A stretch of 64,000 nt of DNA from Mobilicoccus sp032056465. GTDB taxonomy: Bacteria > Actinomycetota > Actinomycetes > Actinomycetales > Dermatophilaceae. Positions within the stretch are counted from its first letter, which is position 1. Each line of letters begins with the position of its first letter. A program made the translations under genes and the position numbers. Under the pieces are notes generated by a model, which saw only the letters and a program-made list of their open reading frames with translations, was not told the origin of the DNA and made no database searches. Below are positions 43,391 through 53,400 of this stretch, in pieces. The stretch lies in assembly GCF_032056465.1 (NCBI RefSeq), contig NZ_DAMBCL010000001.1; one strand, written 5' to 3'.

Positions 43391-43500
43391 TCGGATAACG
43401 TGGGGTTCCGGTGTGCCGGGAAGTCTGGTCGGCGAAGCAACACGGGTGCGGTTCTCCCGAGGTCTCGGTGGCCTCCGGCGGCCGAGACGGCCCGCCCCCT
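43391..43500 (+). promoter_or_regulatory. Possible structured RNA leader of the mrp operon
   Basis: Just before mrpA, CCGG-TGTG-CCGG (43408-43419) forms a tight hairpin inside TTCCGG...CCGGGAA, followed by GTCTGGTCGGCGAAGC. A second hairpin, GTCTCGG (43462-43468) with CCGAGAC (43482-43488), lies before a pyrimidine tract and the mrpA start. A rival pairing CCGAGGTCTCGG overlaps the second hairpin, as in attenuators. The compact layout suggests a riboswitch-like or attenuator element responding to ions, but I cannot match it to a named family. Confidence 0.4.
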
Positions 43501-43524
43501 GCCCCCTCTCCCCGGAGTGCGTGA

Positions 43525-46500
43525 ATGACCGCGACGACATCGATGCCCCTGTCCATGGTGCTGCTGCTCCTCGGCGTCGTCGCCACCCCGCTGCTGTGCC
43601 GGATCCTGCGACGCAACGCCGGCTTCATCCTGGCCGCGCTCTACGTGCTCGCCGCCGTCGTGCTCATGCCCGCGGCGCGGGAGGTCATGGCGGGCGGACA
43701 TCCCACCTGGTCCATGCCCTGGCTACCCAGCCTCGGCGTCTCGGTGTCGCTGCGTGCCGACGGCCTGGGCATCGTGTTCACGGCGATCGCCCTGCTCGTC
43801 GGCGCCGTCGTCCTCGTCTACGCCACCCGCTACCTCGACCCCACGGACGTCGAGGGTCGGCCGCTGCGGCACACGGGCTTCTACACGGTCATGGCGATGT
43901 TCACGCTCGCGATGACCGGTCTCGTCCTCGCCGACGACCTCGTGTGGTTCTTCGTCTGCTGGGAGGTGACGAGCATCGCCTCGTTCCTCCTCGTCGGCCA
44001 GGCCGGGCGCGGCGGCCAGCTCGCGTCGCTGCGCACGATGTTCCTCACCTTCGTCGGCGGGCTCACCCTGCTCGTCGCCGTCGGACTCATCGCCGCACGC
44101 ACCGGCACGCTCACGATGAGCGAGGCCCTCGGTCACTCGGTCTGGGTGACCGACCCCGCCTTCACCGCGGCGGTCGCCGTCCTCGTGCTCACCGCGGGGT
44201 TCACCAAGTCGGCCCAGTTCCCGTTCCACGTCTGGTTGCCGGACGCGATGGCCGCCTCGACGCCGGTGAGCGCCTACCTGCACGCCGCGGCCGTGGTCAA
44301 GGCCGGCATCTTCCTGCTCCTGCGCTTCTCGGCCGCGTTCCACGCCACCCCCATCTGGAACGCGCTCCTCATCTGCGTCGGACTGTTCACCGCCGCGCTC
44401 GGGGCGTTCTTCGCCCTCCAGCAGACCGATCTCAAGAAGCTCATGGCGTACTCGACGGTGAGTCAGCTCGGTCTCGTCGTCTCCGCGATCGGGGTGGGCA
44501 CCAAGGTCGCCGTCGCCGCGGCCGTGCTCCACGTCGTCGCCCACGCGATGTTCAAGTCGGGACTGTTCATGATGGTCGGCGTCGTCGACCACGCGACCGG
44601 CACCCGCGACATCCGGCGCCTGCCCTCGCTGTGGCGCCTCATGCCGGTGAGCTTCACCGTCACGCTCATCGGCGCCGCGTCGATGGCGGGCATCCCGCCA
44701 CTGCTCGGCTTCGTGAGCAAGGAGAACCTCCTCACCGCCCTGCACGAGGCCCCCGGAGGCGAGGTCGCCGGCTGGGCCGCCCTCGTCGCGGGCGCGGCGG
44801 CGAGCGTCCTCACCTTCGCCTACTGCGTCAAGATCGTCTTCGGCGGCTTCGTCGACGGCACCCGCGAGATCGTCCACCCCGACCGCGCGTCCACTCACGT
44901 CGACGACCAGGCGTGCCACGTGCACCGTCCCGGTGTCGTCTTCCTCGGCGCCGCCGCGCTACCGATCCTCCTCGGCGTGCCGCTCGGTCTCCTCGTCTCC
45001 GTGTTCGACACCCCGGTGAGCCGCGCGATGCAGGCCTCCATCCCCGGCCTCGCGGGCGCGGCGGGTGGGGTGCCGCCCGCGGACGAGGTGCATCTGTCGC
45101 TCTGGCACGGCCTCACCCCTGCGCTCGTCGCGACGCTCGTGATCTTCGCGCTGGGTGCCGTCGTCATCGTCGTCCGGCAGCGGCTGTGGGGGCTCGTCGA
45201 GCGTCCGCTGTTCCCGCGGGACGGGGCCGGTGTCATCGCCGCGATCACCGCGGGCCTGCGCCGTGTCGGGCTCGCCGCGTCCGGCACGGTGGCCGGCCAC
45301 CACCCGACTCTTCACCTGACCCCGATCCTCGCCGCGTTCGCCCTCGTCGTCCTCGGCGGTGCGCCGTTCCTGCCGTCGTTGCCCCCCGCGACGCCGAACC
45401 TCACCCGGACCTACGACGTCGTCGCGCTCGTCCTCATCACCGCGAGCGTCGTCCTCGTCATCCGCACGCGGGCGCGTCTCGGCGCGGTGGTCGGACTGTC
45501 GGCCGTCGGCATCGTCCTCACGGTCCTCATGGTCCGGCTCGGGGCCCCCGACGTCGCGCTCACCCAGCTCCTCGTCGAGGCCCTCACGGTCGTCGTCATC
45601 ATGCTCGTCCTGCAGAAGCTGCCGATCACCTTCACGACCACCTCGGTGGCGGCGCGGGTGCGCAAGCTCCTCTTCGCCGGCACCGTCGGTCTCGCGGCCG
45701 GCGTCGCGACCTGGGTGTTCTCCGGGCGGCGGGGGCGCTCCGACATCGCGGAGTACTACCTCGGCCACACGACGGAGATCAGCGGCGGACACAACGTCGT
45801 CAACGTCATCCTCGTCGAGTTCCGCGCCCTCGACACCCTCGGCGAGCTCTCCGTCCTCGCGATGACCGGTGTCGCGCTCGTCGCCGTGCTCTCGACCGTC
45901 CGCGACCGGGCCCTGGACCCCCACCCCGTCGCCGACTCACGGGCCATCGGCGCCCCCGAGGACGTCCCTGCCGCCTACGACACCCGCCACGTGCCGTTGC
46001 CCGAGCTCGACCTGCGCGAGAAGGGCACCACGGCGCACCGCGCGATCAGCGAGGCCTGGCCCAACACGATCGGGCTGCAGCTCATGCTCCGGATCATGGT
46101 GCCGATCCTCGTGGTCGCATCCCTCGCCCTCTTCTGGCGTGGCCACGGTTCGCCGGGCGGTGGCTTCATCGCCGCGCTCGTCGGGTCCTCGATCGTCGGG
46201 CTCATCTACCTGTCGACCTCGCAGGACCGGCAGATCGGCCCGCCCAAGCTCCCGCTCCTCCTCATCGGCGGCGGCATCGCGACCGCCGTCGGCATCGGCC
46301 TCGTCGACCTGTTCGTCGGTGGCAGCTTCCTCCAGCCTCAGCACGGCTACGTCGGCAGCCTCCACCTCACGACGTCGATGGTGTTCGACGCCGGCGTCTA
46401 CATGGCCGTCCTCGGTCTCGTCATGGCGGCCTTCAACCTCCTCGGCACCGGCGAGGCCACCGACACGGAGCGCACCCGCGAACGTGCCGACGAGATGACC

Positions 46501-46785
46501 GAGGGCGAGATCCTCGGCGAGTCCGAGTCCGCCGAGCGTGCCCGTCACGCCGAGGAGGCCGGGTGCGAGGGTGTGACGCCGCGGTCCGCCGCGCAGGGGG
46601 AATCCCGGGCCCGGTTCGGCACGACGTTCATCCTCGACGGCGCCCGCCCCGCCGACGCCGGCCGACCCGCCCCGGAGATCCCGCTGCGGGCCGGTCGAGG
46701 CTCCTCCGCCGTCCGCGCCGGCTCGACCCAGGCCGCCGGGCCGGTCGAACCGCCCGAGTCCACCCACCCCGGGAGCACCTCGTGA
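43525..46785 (+). CDS. mrpA: Mrp Na+/H+ antiporter subunit A, with fused MrpB domain
   Basis: A 1,086-residue membrane subunit homologous to complex I NuoL. Core blocks are VTSIASFLLVGQAGRGGQLA, FTKSAQFPFHVWLPDAMAAS and YSTVSQLGLVVSAIG with the proton-path Lys. The C-terminal ~250 residues (TIGLQLMLRIMVPILVVASL, HGSPGGGFIAALV) form the MrpB part, so no separate mrpB is needed. The tail of ~90 residues is acidic and low-complexity. ATG 43525 starts the frame. It is first of six overlapping genes. Confidence 0.93.
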   Translation: MTATTSMPLSMVLLLLGVVATPLLCRILRRNAGFILAALYVLAAVVLMPAAREVMAGGHPTWSMPWLPSLGVSVSLRADGLGIVFTAIALLVGAVVLVYATRYLDPTDVEGRPLRHTGFYTVMAMFTLAMTGLVLADDLVWFFVCWEVTSIASFLLVGQAGRGGQLASLRTMFLTFVGGLTLLVAVGLIAARTGTLTMSEALGHSVWVTDPAFTAAVAVLVLTAGFTKSAQFPFHVWLPDAMAASTPVSAYLHAAAVVKAGIFLLLRFSAAFHATPIWNALLICVGLFTAALGAFFALQQTDLKKLMAYSTVSQLGLVVSAIGVGTKVAVAAAVLHVVAHAMFKSGLFMMVGVVDHATGTRDIRRLPSLWRLMPVSFTVTLIGAASMAGIPPLLGFVSKENLLTALHEAPGGEVAGWAALVAGAAASVLTFAYCVKIVFGGFVDGTREIVHPDRASTHVDDQACHVHRPGVVFLGAAALPILLGVPLGLLVSVFDTPVSRAMQASIPGLAGAAGGVPPADEVHLSLWHGLTPALVATLVIFALGAVVIVVRQRLWGLVERPLFPRDGAGVIAAITAGLRRVGLAASGTVAGHHPTLHLTPILAAFALVVLGGAPFLPSLPPATPNLTRTYDVVALVLITASVVLVIRTRARLGAVVGLSAVGIVLTVLMVRLGAPDVALTQLLVEALTVVVIMLVLQKLPITFTTTSVAARVRKLLFAGTVGLAAGVATWVFSGRRGRSDIAEYYLGHTTEISGGHNVVNVILVEFRALDTLGELSVLAMTGVALVAVLSTVRDRALDPHPVADSRAIGAPEDVPAAYDTRHVPLPELDLREKGTTAHRAISEAWPNTIGLQLMLRIMVPILVVASLALFWRGHGSPGGGFIAALVGSSIVGLIYLSTSQDRQIGPPKLPLLLIGGGIATAVGIGLVDLFVGGSFLQPQHGYVGSLHLTTSMVFDAGVYMAVLGLVMAAFNLLGTGEATDTERTRERADEMTEGEILGESESAERARHAEEAGCEGVTPRSAAQGESRARFGTTFILDGARPADAGRPAPEIPLRAGRGSSAVRAGSTQAAGPVEPPESTHPGSTS

Positions 46786-47114
46786 TCATCGCCGCGACCG
46801 TCGCCGTCCTCGTCACCGGAGGGGTGTACCTCCTGCTCTCGCGCAGCATGGTGCGTGCCGTCTTCGGCATGACCCTGCTCAGCCACGCCGCCAACCTCAT
46901 GATCCTCAGCGGCGGCGTCACCGCCTGGCGCGGCGAGCCCCTCACCGACCGCGTGGATCCGGCGATGGCCGCCGACCCCCTGCCCCAGGCGTTCGTGCTC
47001 ACCGCGATCGTCATCTCGATGGCGGTGACGGTGTTCATGCTCATGCTCGCCGTGCTCGGCCACAACGACGACACCCACCGCATGCCCGCGACCGGGGAGA
47101 ACCACGACCGATGA
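46782..47114 (+). CDS. mrpC: Mrp antiporter subunit C (NuoK-like)
   Basis: A 110-residue three-helix subunit: VTGGVYLLLSRSMVRAVFGM, LLSHAANLMILS and FVLTAIVISMAVTVFMLML, like NuoK. GTG 46782 overlaps the mrpA stop (GTGA), and the end overlaps mrpD (ATGA). Confidence 0.92.
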   Translation: MIIAATVAVLVTGGVYLLLSRSMVRAVFGMTLLSHAANLMILSGGVTAWRGEPLTDRVDPAMAADPLPQAFVLTAIVISMAVTVFMLMLAVLGHNDDTHRMPATGENHDR

Positions 47115-48712
47115 CCCCGATGCTCGCGTCCCTCGGCGGGGTCCTGCCCACGGCCGCCCCCACGCCCTCGGCCGGTTTCGAACCCGGCCCCTCGCTCCTG
47201 CCGCTCTTCGTCGCCGTCCCGCTGATCGCCTCGGGGCTCCTCGTCATCCTGCGGCACCCCGTCGTGGCCCGGGTCGTCATGATCGGCGTCCCGGTGCTCT
47301 CCGCGATCGGTGGCGTCGTGCTCCTCGACGTCCACACGCGCATCCCCGTCGTCGCCGAACAGGTCGGTGGCTACGTGCCCGGGGTCGCCATCCCCATCGT
47401 GTCGGACTCGCTCTCGGCGCTCATGATCACCGTGACCTCGTCGACGACCGCGGTGTGCGCCGCCTTCCTCACCGCGACCGGGGTCGACCGGCGCCGCCTC
47501 CTCGCGCCACTCGTGCTGCTCCTCCTCACGGGCGTCAACGGCGCGCTGCTCACCGGAGACCTCTTCAACCTGTTCGTGTGGGTCGAGGTCATGCTCCTGC
47601 CCTCCTACGCCCTGCTCGCGGGAGCCGGCTCGTGGCGCCGCCTCGGTGTCGGCCGCACGTTCGTGCTGGTCAACCTCGTGACGAGCACGATCCTGCTCAT
47701 CGGCGTCGGCTTCGTGTACGCGACGGTGGGCACGGTGAACCTCGCGGCGCTCGCCGGGTCCGGTGCCGCCGACCCCCGCGCCGGACTCGCGATCGCGATC
47801 GTCCTGCTCGCCCTCTCGGTGAAGGCCGGTCTCGCGCCCCTGCACGGGTGGTTGCCGCAGACCTATCCCGAGACCTCGGCCGGTGTCATGGCCCTGTTCT
47901 CGGCACTGCACACCAAGGTCGGCCTGTACGCGCTCTACCGCGTGTACGGCACGACCTTCGGCGTGCACGAGGCGCCGTGGCTGCCGATCGCCGCCGCCCT
48001 CGTCGTGCTCACGATCCTCCTCGGCGCGTTCGCGACCTTCGGGGAGTCGCACGTGCGCAGCGTCCTCGCCTGGCAGATGGTGAGCGGCGTCGGGCAGATC
48101 CTCGTCGGACTCGTCCTGTTCACCGCGGTCTCGCTCGCGGCCGGGCTCTTCTACCTGGTCCACCACATCATCACGATGGCGGCGCTGCTGCTCCTCGCCG
48201 GGGCGATCGAGCACACCTACGGCACCGGCCGCCTCGACCGACTCCACGGCCTCGCGCGCCGCGACCCGCTCGTGGCCACCGCGTTCGCCCTCGGTCTGTT
48301 CTCCCTCGTCGGTCTTCCCCCGACCTCAGGGCTCTGGGGCAAGGTGGGTCTGCTCGGCGCCGCCTCGTCCGCCGCGTCGACCGTCAGCCGGCCGTGGACG
48401 GCGTGGGCCTTCCTCGTCGCGATCGTCCTCGCCTCGGTGATCTCGCTCCTCGCGCTCCAGCGACTGTGGAACGACGTCTTCTGGGGTCGGCCGCTCGAGC
48501 GGTACCGGCCACCGGACCCCGAGACCGGCCGCGGCGACCTCGTCCCCGTCGGTGACGTGAGCATCCGCACCGCCGTCGCGATGCCCGGGGTCACCCTCAT
48601 CGGGGTGTCCGTCGCGATGTTCCTCTTCGCCGAGCCGATCCTCCAGGTGACGGCCCGGGCCGCGGTCGCCCTCACCGACGTCGCCCCCTACGTCCAGGCG
48701 GTGCTCCGATGA
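47111..48712 (+). CDS. mrpD: Mrp antiporter subunit D
   Basis: A 533-residue NuoM/NuoN-like subunit. Conserved blocks are NGALLTGDLFNLFVWVEVML (TM5 Glu), VKAGLAPLHGWLPQTYPETS (TM7 Lys) and YLVHHIITMAALLLLAGAIE. Start ATG 47111 overlaps mrpC and the stop overlaps mrpE, each by four bases. Confidence 0.93.
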   Translation: MTPMLASLGGVLPTAAPTPSAGFEPGPSLLPLFVAVPLIASGLLVILRHPVVARVVMIGVPVLSAIGGVVLLDVHTRIPVVAEQVGGYVPGVAIPIVSDSLSALMITVTSSTTAVCAAFLTATGVDRRRLLAPLVLLLLTGVNGALLTGDLFNLFVWVEVMLLPSYALLAGAGSWRRLGVGRTFVLVNLVTSTILLIGVGFVYATVGTVNLAALAGSGAADPRAGLAIAIVLLALSVKAGLAPLHGWLPQTYPETSAGVMALFSALHTKVGLYALYRVYGTTFGVHEAPWLPIAAALVVLTILLGAFATFGESHVRSVLAWQMVSGVGQILVGLVLFTAVSLAAGLFYLVHHIITMAALLLLAGAIEHTYGTGRLDRLHGLARRDPLVATAFALGLFSLVGLPPTSGLWGKVGLLGAASSAASTVSRPWTAWAFLVAIVLASVISLLALQRLWNDVFWGRPLERYRPPDPETGRGDLVPVGDVSIRTAVAMPGVTLIGVSVAMFLFAEPILQVTARAAVALTDVAPYVQAVLR

Positions 48713-49206
48713 TCGGCCACCTCGTCGCCGTGGTCTCCTACATCGTCTACGTCCTGCACGCCGTCGCGGTCGGCACGTGGCACGTGTGCGTCGCCGCGTT
48801 CCGACCCGGGGACACCTCTCACCCCGCCATCGTCGAGTTCCCGCTGCGCTGTGCCACCGACGGCGAGATCGCCATGATGGCCAGCTCGATCACGATCACC
48901 CCCGGCACCCTCGTCGTCGGCACGGCCGCCGGAACGGCCGACGCCCCGCCGACCCTGTTCGTCCACGCGCTCTTCGGCGGCAGCCGCGAGGAGGTCGTGG
49001 GTGGTCTGCGAGAGATGGAGACCAAGCTGCTGCGCGCGACCCGTGGTCCCCGCGCGGCGCGCGACGTGCCCGACGCTCCCGACCCCGGTGCGCGGCGCGG
49101 CCACCACCGACACGCGTCGCAGCCCCGTCACCCGCAGGACGATGCGACGACGCCCGACCGTCGGACGCACGACGACGCGAACGCCCGCACGGAGGACGAC
49201 CGATGA
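48709..49206 (+). CDS. mrpE: Mrp antiporter subunit E
   Basis: A 165-residue subunit. The MrpE core (HLVAVVSYIVYVLHAVAVGT, IVEFPLRCATDGEIAMMASS, SITITPGTLVVG) is followed by an unusually long polar tail rich in His, Asp and Arg (RRGHHRHASQPRHPQDDAT). The core is slightly shorter than usual. It overlaps both neighbours by four bases. Confidence 0.9.
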   Translation: MIGHLVAVVSYIVYVLHAVAVGTWHVCVAAFRPGDTSHPAIVEFPLRCATDGEIAMMASSITITPGTLVVGTAAGTADAPPTLFVHALFGGSREEVVGGLREMETKLLRATRGPRAARDVPDAPDPGARRGHHRHASQPRHPQDDATTPDRRTHDDANARTEDDR

Positions 49207-49469
49207 TCATCGAGACCGTTCTCGGCGTCTGTGTCGCGATCCTGTCGCTCGCCGTCCTCGTCGGCATCGTCGGCGTCTTCCGGGCGCGTGATGACGCCAG
49301 CCGCGCGGTCGTCAGCGACCTCATCTACTTCTCCGTCGTCGCGCTCCTCGCCGTCTTCGGCGTGCTGCTCGGGTCCGCCGTCGTCGAGGACGCGATCATG
49401 ACCGCCTCACTGCTCGGGGTCCTCGCGACCGTCTCCCTGGCCCGCATCATCACGAGAGGACGCCGCTGA
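49203..49469 (+). CDS. mrpF: Mrp antiporter subunit F
   Basis: An 88-residue three-helix subunit: IIETVLGVCVAILSLAVLVG, ARDDASRAVVSDLIYFSVVA (conserved Asp) and EDAIMTASLLGVLATVSLAR. It overlaps mrpE by four bases and mrpG by one (TGATG). Confidence 0.92.
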   Translation: MIIETVLGVCVAILSLAVLVGIVGVFRARDDASRAVVSDLIYFSVVALLAVFGVLLGSAVVEDAIMTASLLGVLATVSLARIITRGRR

Positions 49470-49834
49470 TGACCCCCCTCCAGCTCGCCGACGCCGTCGC
49501 CGGGACGCTCATCGTCGTCGGGTCGGTCTCCGTCCTGCTCGCGGCCGTCGCGATGATCCGGGTGCGGGACGCGATCATGCGGGTCAACGTCCTCTCCCCG
49601 GTGACGGCGTTCGGCGTGCCGCTCATCGTCCTCGGCGAGTACGTGAGCACCAGCGCGCACAACGGCGCCACCCTCTGGGGGCTGATGCGCCTGTTCATCA
49701 CCCTCGTCGCGCTGCTCGTCGTGTCCTCGCTCGCGAGCAACGCGCTCGCACGGGCGGCGGTCCTCTCCGGCGCGCGGATCGACCCTGCCACCAGCCCCAA
49801 CGACCTCGCCGAGGAGCCCCGACACACCCGTTGA
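49469..49834 (+). CDS. mrpG: Mrp antiporter subunit G
   Basis: A 121-residue three-helix subunit: GTLIVVGSVSVLLAAVAMIR, RVNVLSPVTAFGVPLIVLGE and WGLMRLFITLVALLVVSSLA, followed by a polar tail. It is the last gene of the mrp operon and completes the A-G set that exchanges Na+ for H+ to hold internal pH. Confidence 0.92.
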   Translation: MTPLQLADAVAGTLIVVGSVSVLLAAVAMIRVRDAIMRVNVLSPVTAFGVPLIVLGEYVSTSAHNGATLWGLMRLFITLVALLVVSSLASNALARAAVLSGARIDPATSPNDLAEEPRHTR

Positions 49835-49959
49835 CCTGTGGTGAGCACCACGTTCTCGTGAGATGCATGAGACAATCGTGGTGCGGGTAAAGGGCCCTGT
49901 GACCGCGGGCTGTGGCCGGGCACCCCGGCTCCCCGTCTCGTTCGACGAAGGAGAATCAC

Positions 49960-50241
49960 ATGGACTTTTCGAGCCTCGGCTGGATCGGCTGGATCATCAT
50001 CGGTGGCCTTGCCGGCTGGATCGCAAGCAAGATGATGGGCACGGACGCGCAGATGGGGGTGCCCGCCAACATCATCGTCGGCATCGTCGGCGCCTTCATC
50101 GGTGGGTTCCTCCTCCAGCTCCTCGCCCCCGGTGTCGCCGGCGCCGGCATGATCCTGAGCTTCCTCACCGCCCTCGTCGGCGCGTGTGTGCTGCTCTTCA
50201 TCCTCAAGCTCATCTTCGGTCGTCGCGGCGCTGCCGTCTGA
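49960..50241 (+). CDS. GlsB/YeaQ/YmgE-family stress membrane protein
   Basis: A 93-residue protein with three helices and the family blocks WIIIGGLAGWIASKMMG and IIVGIVGAFIGGFLLQLLAP. The ending VLLFILKLIFGRR is standard. ATG 49960 is preceded by AAGGAG (49948-49953). Family members are general-stress or transglycosylase-associated membrane proteins. It has its own promoter region after mrpG and is followed by a strong hairpin. Confidence 0.9.
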   Translation: MDFSSLGWIGWIIIGGLAGWIASKMMGTDAQMGVPANIIVGIVGAFIGGFLLQLLAPGVAGAGMILSFLTALVGACVLLFILKLIFGRRGAAV

Positions 50242-50329
50242 CCGACGAAGCTCCGCAACGCCCCGTCCGCCCCGGGTCCTCCGGTGGTGTGGCGGGGCGT
50301 CGTGGTTCCCGCGCGAGTGTCTCGACGGA

Positions 50330-50369
50330 CGGGCCCCTCATACCCGAGCACTCGGGTATGAGGGGCCCG
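50330..50369. terminator. Perfect 19-bp hairpin between the GlsB-family and carboxylase genes
   Basis: CGGGCCCCTCATACCCGAG (50330-50348) and its exact complement (50351-50369) are separated by CA. This 40-bp palindrome is among the strongest hairpins in the window. It follows the GlsB-like gene by 89 bp without a T tail. Confidence 0.75.
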
Positions 50370-50459
50370 GCTGGGGGTCGACGTCCACGATGTCGGGGCC
50401 CGGACTTGGTAGGAAACGCTACTTCTGCGTACCGGACACCCGCTCATAGGGTCGGGCGC

Positions 50460-53400
50460 ATGACCCAGACGCCCCCTGCCACCGCTCCGTTCCGGCTCGC
50501 CGTGCTCGACGTCGGAGAGCCCGCGGCGCGGGTGCTCGCAGCTCTGGCCGACGTGATCCGGGAGGAGGCCAGGCACGCGCGGTCGGAACGCGGGGGTCGG
50601 CGGGTCACCACCGTCCTCGTCCACACCGGTCCGGCGCCCTGGTTCCGGCGCGACGCCGAGGACACCCTCATGCTCGCCACCCCCGACGCGGGGGAGTCGG
50701 GAAGCGTCCTGGACGCCGAGACCCTCGTGCAGAGCCTGCGAGAGGCGCGCATCGACGGCGTGTGGATCGGTGAGGTGCCGGGAGGCGTGTCGGCCCTCGA
50801 TCTCACCCGTGCGTGCGAGGAGGCCGGAATCGCCGTCGCGGGCCCGTCCTCCCGCGCCAGGGAGGCGATCGGCGAACTCGCGACGGCACGGGTCGATCGA
50901 GGGGCGACGGCCCAGGTCCCCGTGGATCCCGGGCACCACCGGCCCACCCGCCACCTGCAGGTCGGGTTCGCCGCCCTCGACGGGCACGTGCGGGCCCTGC
51001 CGCCGGTCGACGTGGTCGTCGTCGACGACACGGCCACCCACGGAGGGACCGAGACGGTCGTCGACCCGGGCCGCCTGCCCCGCGCCCTGCTCACCGAGTT
51101 CCCCGCCGCCGGGGTGGCGGAGAGCACCGCCGCCGAACTCGTCCACCTCACCCGCGCGCTCGCCGACCGGGTCGGCTACCGCGGGGTCGGCACCGCGCGG
51201 TACCGCCTCGACGAGGACGGTCGGATCGAGCTCGTCGGTGTCGACACGCTCGGCCGCCCCGACCCCGCGCTGTTCGGAGAGGACATCGCGCAGGCCGTCG
51301 CCCGCTTCCGCGTCGCCCTCGTCGTCGGCGAGGCGGCGGCGGCCCTGCCCGACCGTCTCCCGCCCCCGGAGGGGCACGCGGTCTCCGTCACCCTCCTCGC
51401 CCGTGCCGACGACGAGGGCACCCCCGCGGTCGGGAGCCACCGCGTCCGCCTCGCCGATCTCGCCACCGGTGCCGGGGTGCGCGGCGGCGTGGCTCCGCAC
51501 GTGGGCGACGTCGTCGGCGCGCAGGGCGTCGCCGCCGGGTCGGACGTTGACATCCTCACCTCGCTCGGGACGCGGGGCACCGACCGCCCGCAGGCGCTCG
51601 CGCGGCTCCGCCGGGCGCTGGAGCGCACGGTCGTGGTCCTCGACGGAGCGGTGACGAACCGGTCCGCGATGCTCTCCCTCCTGCGTCACCCCGACCTCGA
51701 GGCCGGGCCCGTCGACGCAGGCTGGGCCGCCCGACGGTCCGGTGAGGTGGCGCCGGCGGACCCCGTCGCCCTCGTCGCGGCGGCCGTCGAGGCCTACGAG
51801 GCCGATCTCGCCTCGGTGCGTGCCGAGTTCCTCGCGAGCGCCGCCCGCGGCCGCCCGAGCAACCCCGAGGAGGTCGGCACGCGGCTCACCCTCGACCACC
51901 GCGGTCACGACGTCGCCGTGGTCGTCGAACGCCGCAGCCCCACCCGCTACCACGTGGCCCTCACCCCGGCGGGCGGGCCCACGCTCGAGGTCGACGCCGA
52001 CGTCGACGTCCTCGGGCGGTACGAGCGCCGACTCAGGTGTGCCGGGCGCACGCACCGCATCGTCGCGACCGAACGGGGTGCGGCGATCCACCTCGACGTC
52101 GACGGCGTCGCCCACACCGTCACCCGCGAGGACGGGATGGCCGTCCGCACTCCTCGCCCCGCCCTCGTCGCCGAGATCCACGTCGCCGTCGGTGACCGCG
52201 TCCGCGCCGGTCAGCAGGTGGCGATGCTCGAGTCGATGAAGATGCTCTCGAGCATCACCTCCCCCTACGACGGGATCGTCACGACCCTCTCGGTCCTGCC
52301 GAACGGCCAGGTCGAACGGGGTGCGACGTTGCTGCGGGTCCGGGCCGACGAGGGATCCGCGCGCCCCGTCGGGGAGCCCCTCGACCTCGCGGCGTTGACC
52401 CCCTCCGCCGATGCCGATGCCGACGCCGCAGACTTCGCGGCGCACGGGCGGAGTGAGGCGAAGCGGGGCGACGACCGTCGGGACGACGGGACGGGCGATG
52501 TGGCGTGCCCGGCCACCACGCCGTCAGGCGCCGACCCCACCGACGTATACGGCCGCCTGCGGGACTATCTGCTCGGCTACGACCTCTCGTCCGGGGCACG
52601 CGCCGCGCTCCTCGCCGAGCAGAAGGCGCTGAGCGACCTCGACCCCGGCGACCCACGACTGGCGGCGGCCGAGGACGAACTCATCGACCTCTACACCGAC
52701 CTCGCCTCCCTCTACCGTCCCCGCACCGAGGGCGAGGCGTCGGCCGATCTCGACGCCCCGGGCGAGGGGCTCGTCGAGGCGGCCGACACCCGCGAGTACG
52801 TCCTCGCGTTCCTCCAGTGGCTCGACGCCGACCGTGCCGGGCTGCCGCGGCGATTCCGTGAGCGCCTCGCCTACGCGCTGTCGCGCTACGGCGTCGACGG
52901 CCTCACTCCCGGCGTCGATCTCGACGCGGCGACGCTGTGGATGTTCCGGTCCTTCTCACGGGTGCCGACGCTCTCGGGGGCCATCACGGCGATCCTCGAC
53001 CGCCGGATGCGGTACGCCTCCGAGGTGCTGCCCGTCCTCTCCGCCGACGCCCGGGATCGGCTCGACCGGCTCGCCCGGGCCGCCGAGGGCCGCGCTCCGG
53101 CCGTCGCCTCGCTCGCCCGCGACACCGCGTTCGCCCTGTTCGAGGAGCCGACCCTCGAGGCCATGGTCGAGGAGGCCCTGCGCCCCGTCGAGGACGCGCT
53201 CACGCGCCTGCGTGGGCCCGAGGTGAGCGCGGAGACCCGCGCCGAGGCGCTCGCCGTCATCACCGCCTACCCCCACCCGCTGCGCGGCCGGCTCCTCGAC
53301 GCCTGGAGCGAGTCGGAGCCCGGCGACGACGCGCTGCGCGACGTGCTCCTCGAGGCCTCCCTGCGCCGGTTCTACCGCCAGCACGACCTCGAGGACCTCA

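Noticed and set aside
43404..43440. Cobalamin riboswitch, because of GCCGGGAAG
   Set aside because: The B12 box and the rest of the fold are not seen, and the downstream genes encode a Na+/H+ antiporter.
43371..46781. A long plus-strand frame overlapping mrpA, Arg/His/Pro-rich
   Set aside because: A shifted frame of mrpA; only its last part is the real mrpC at 46782.
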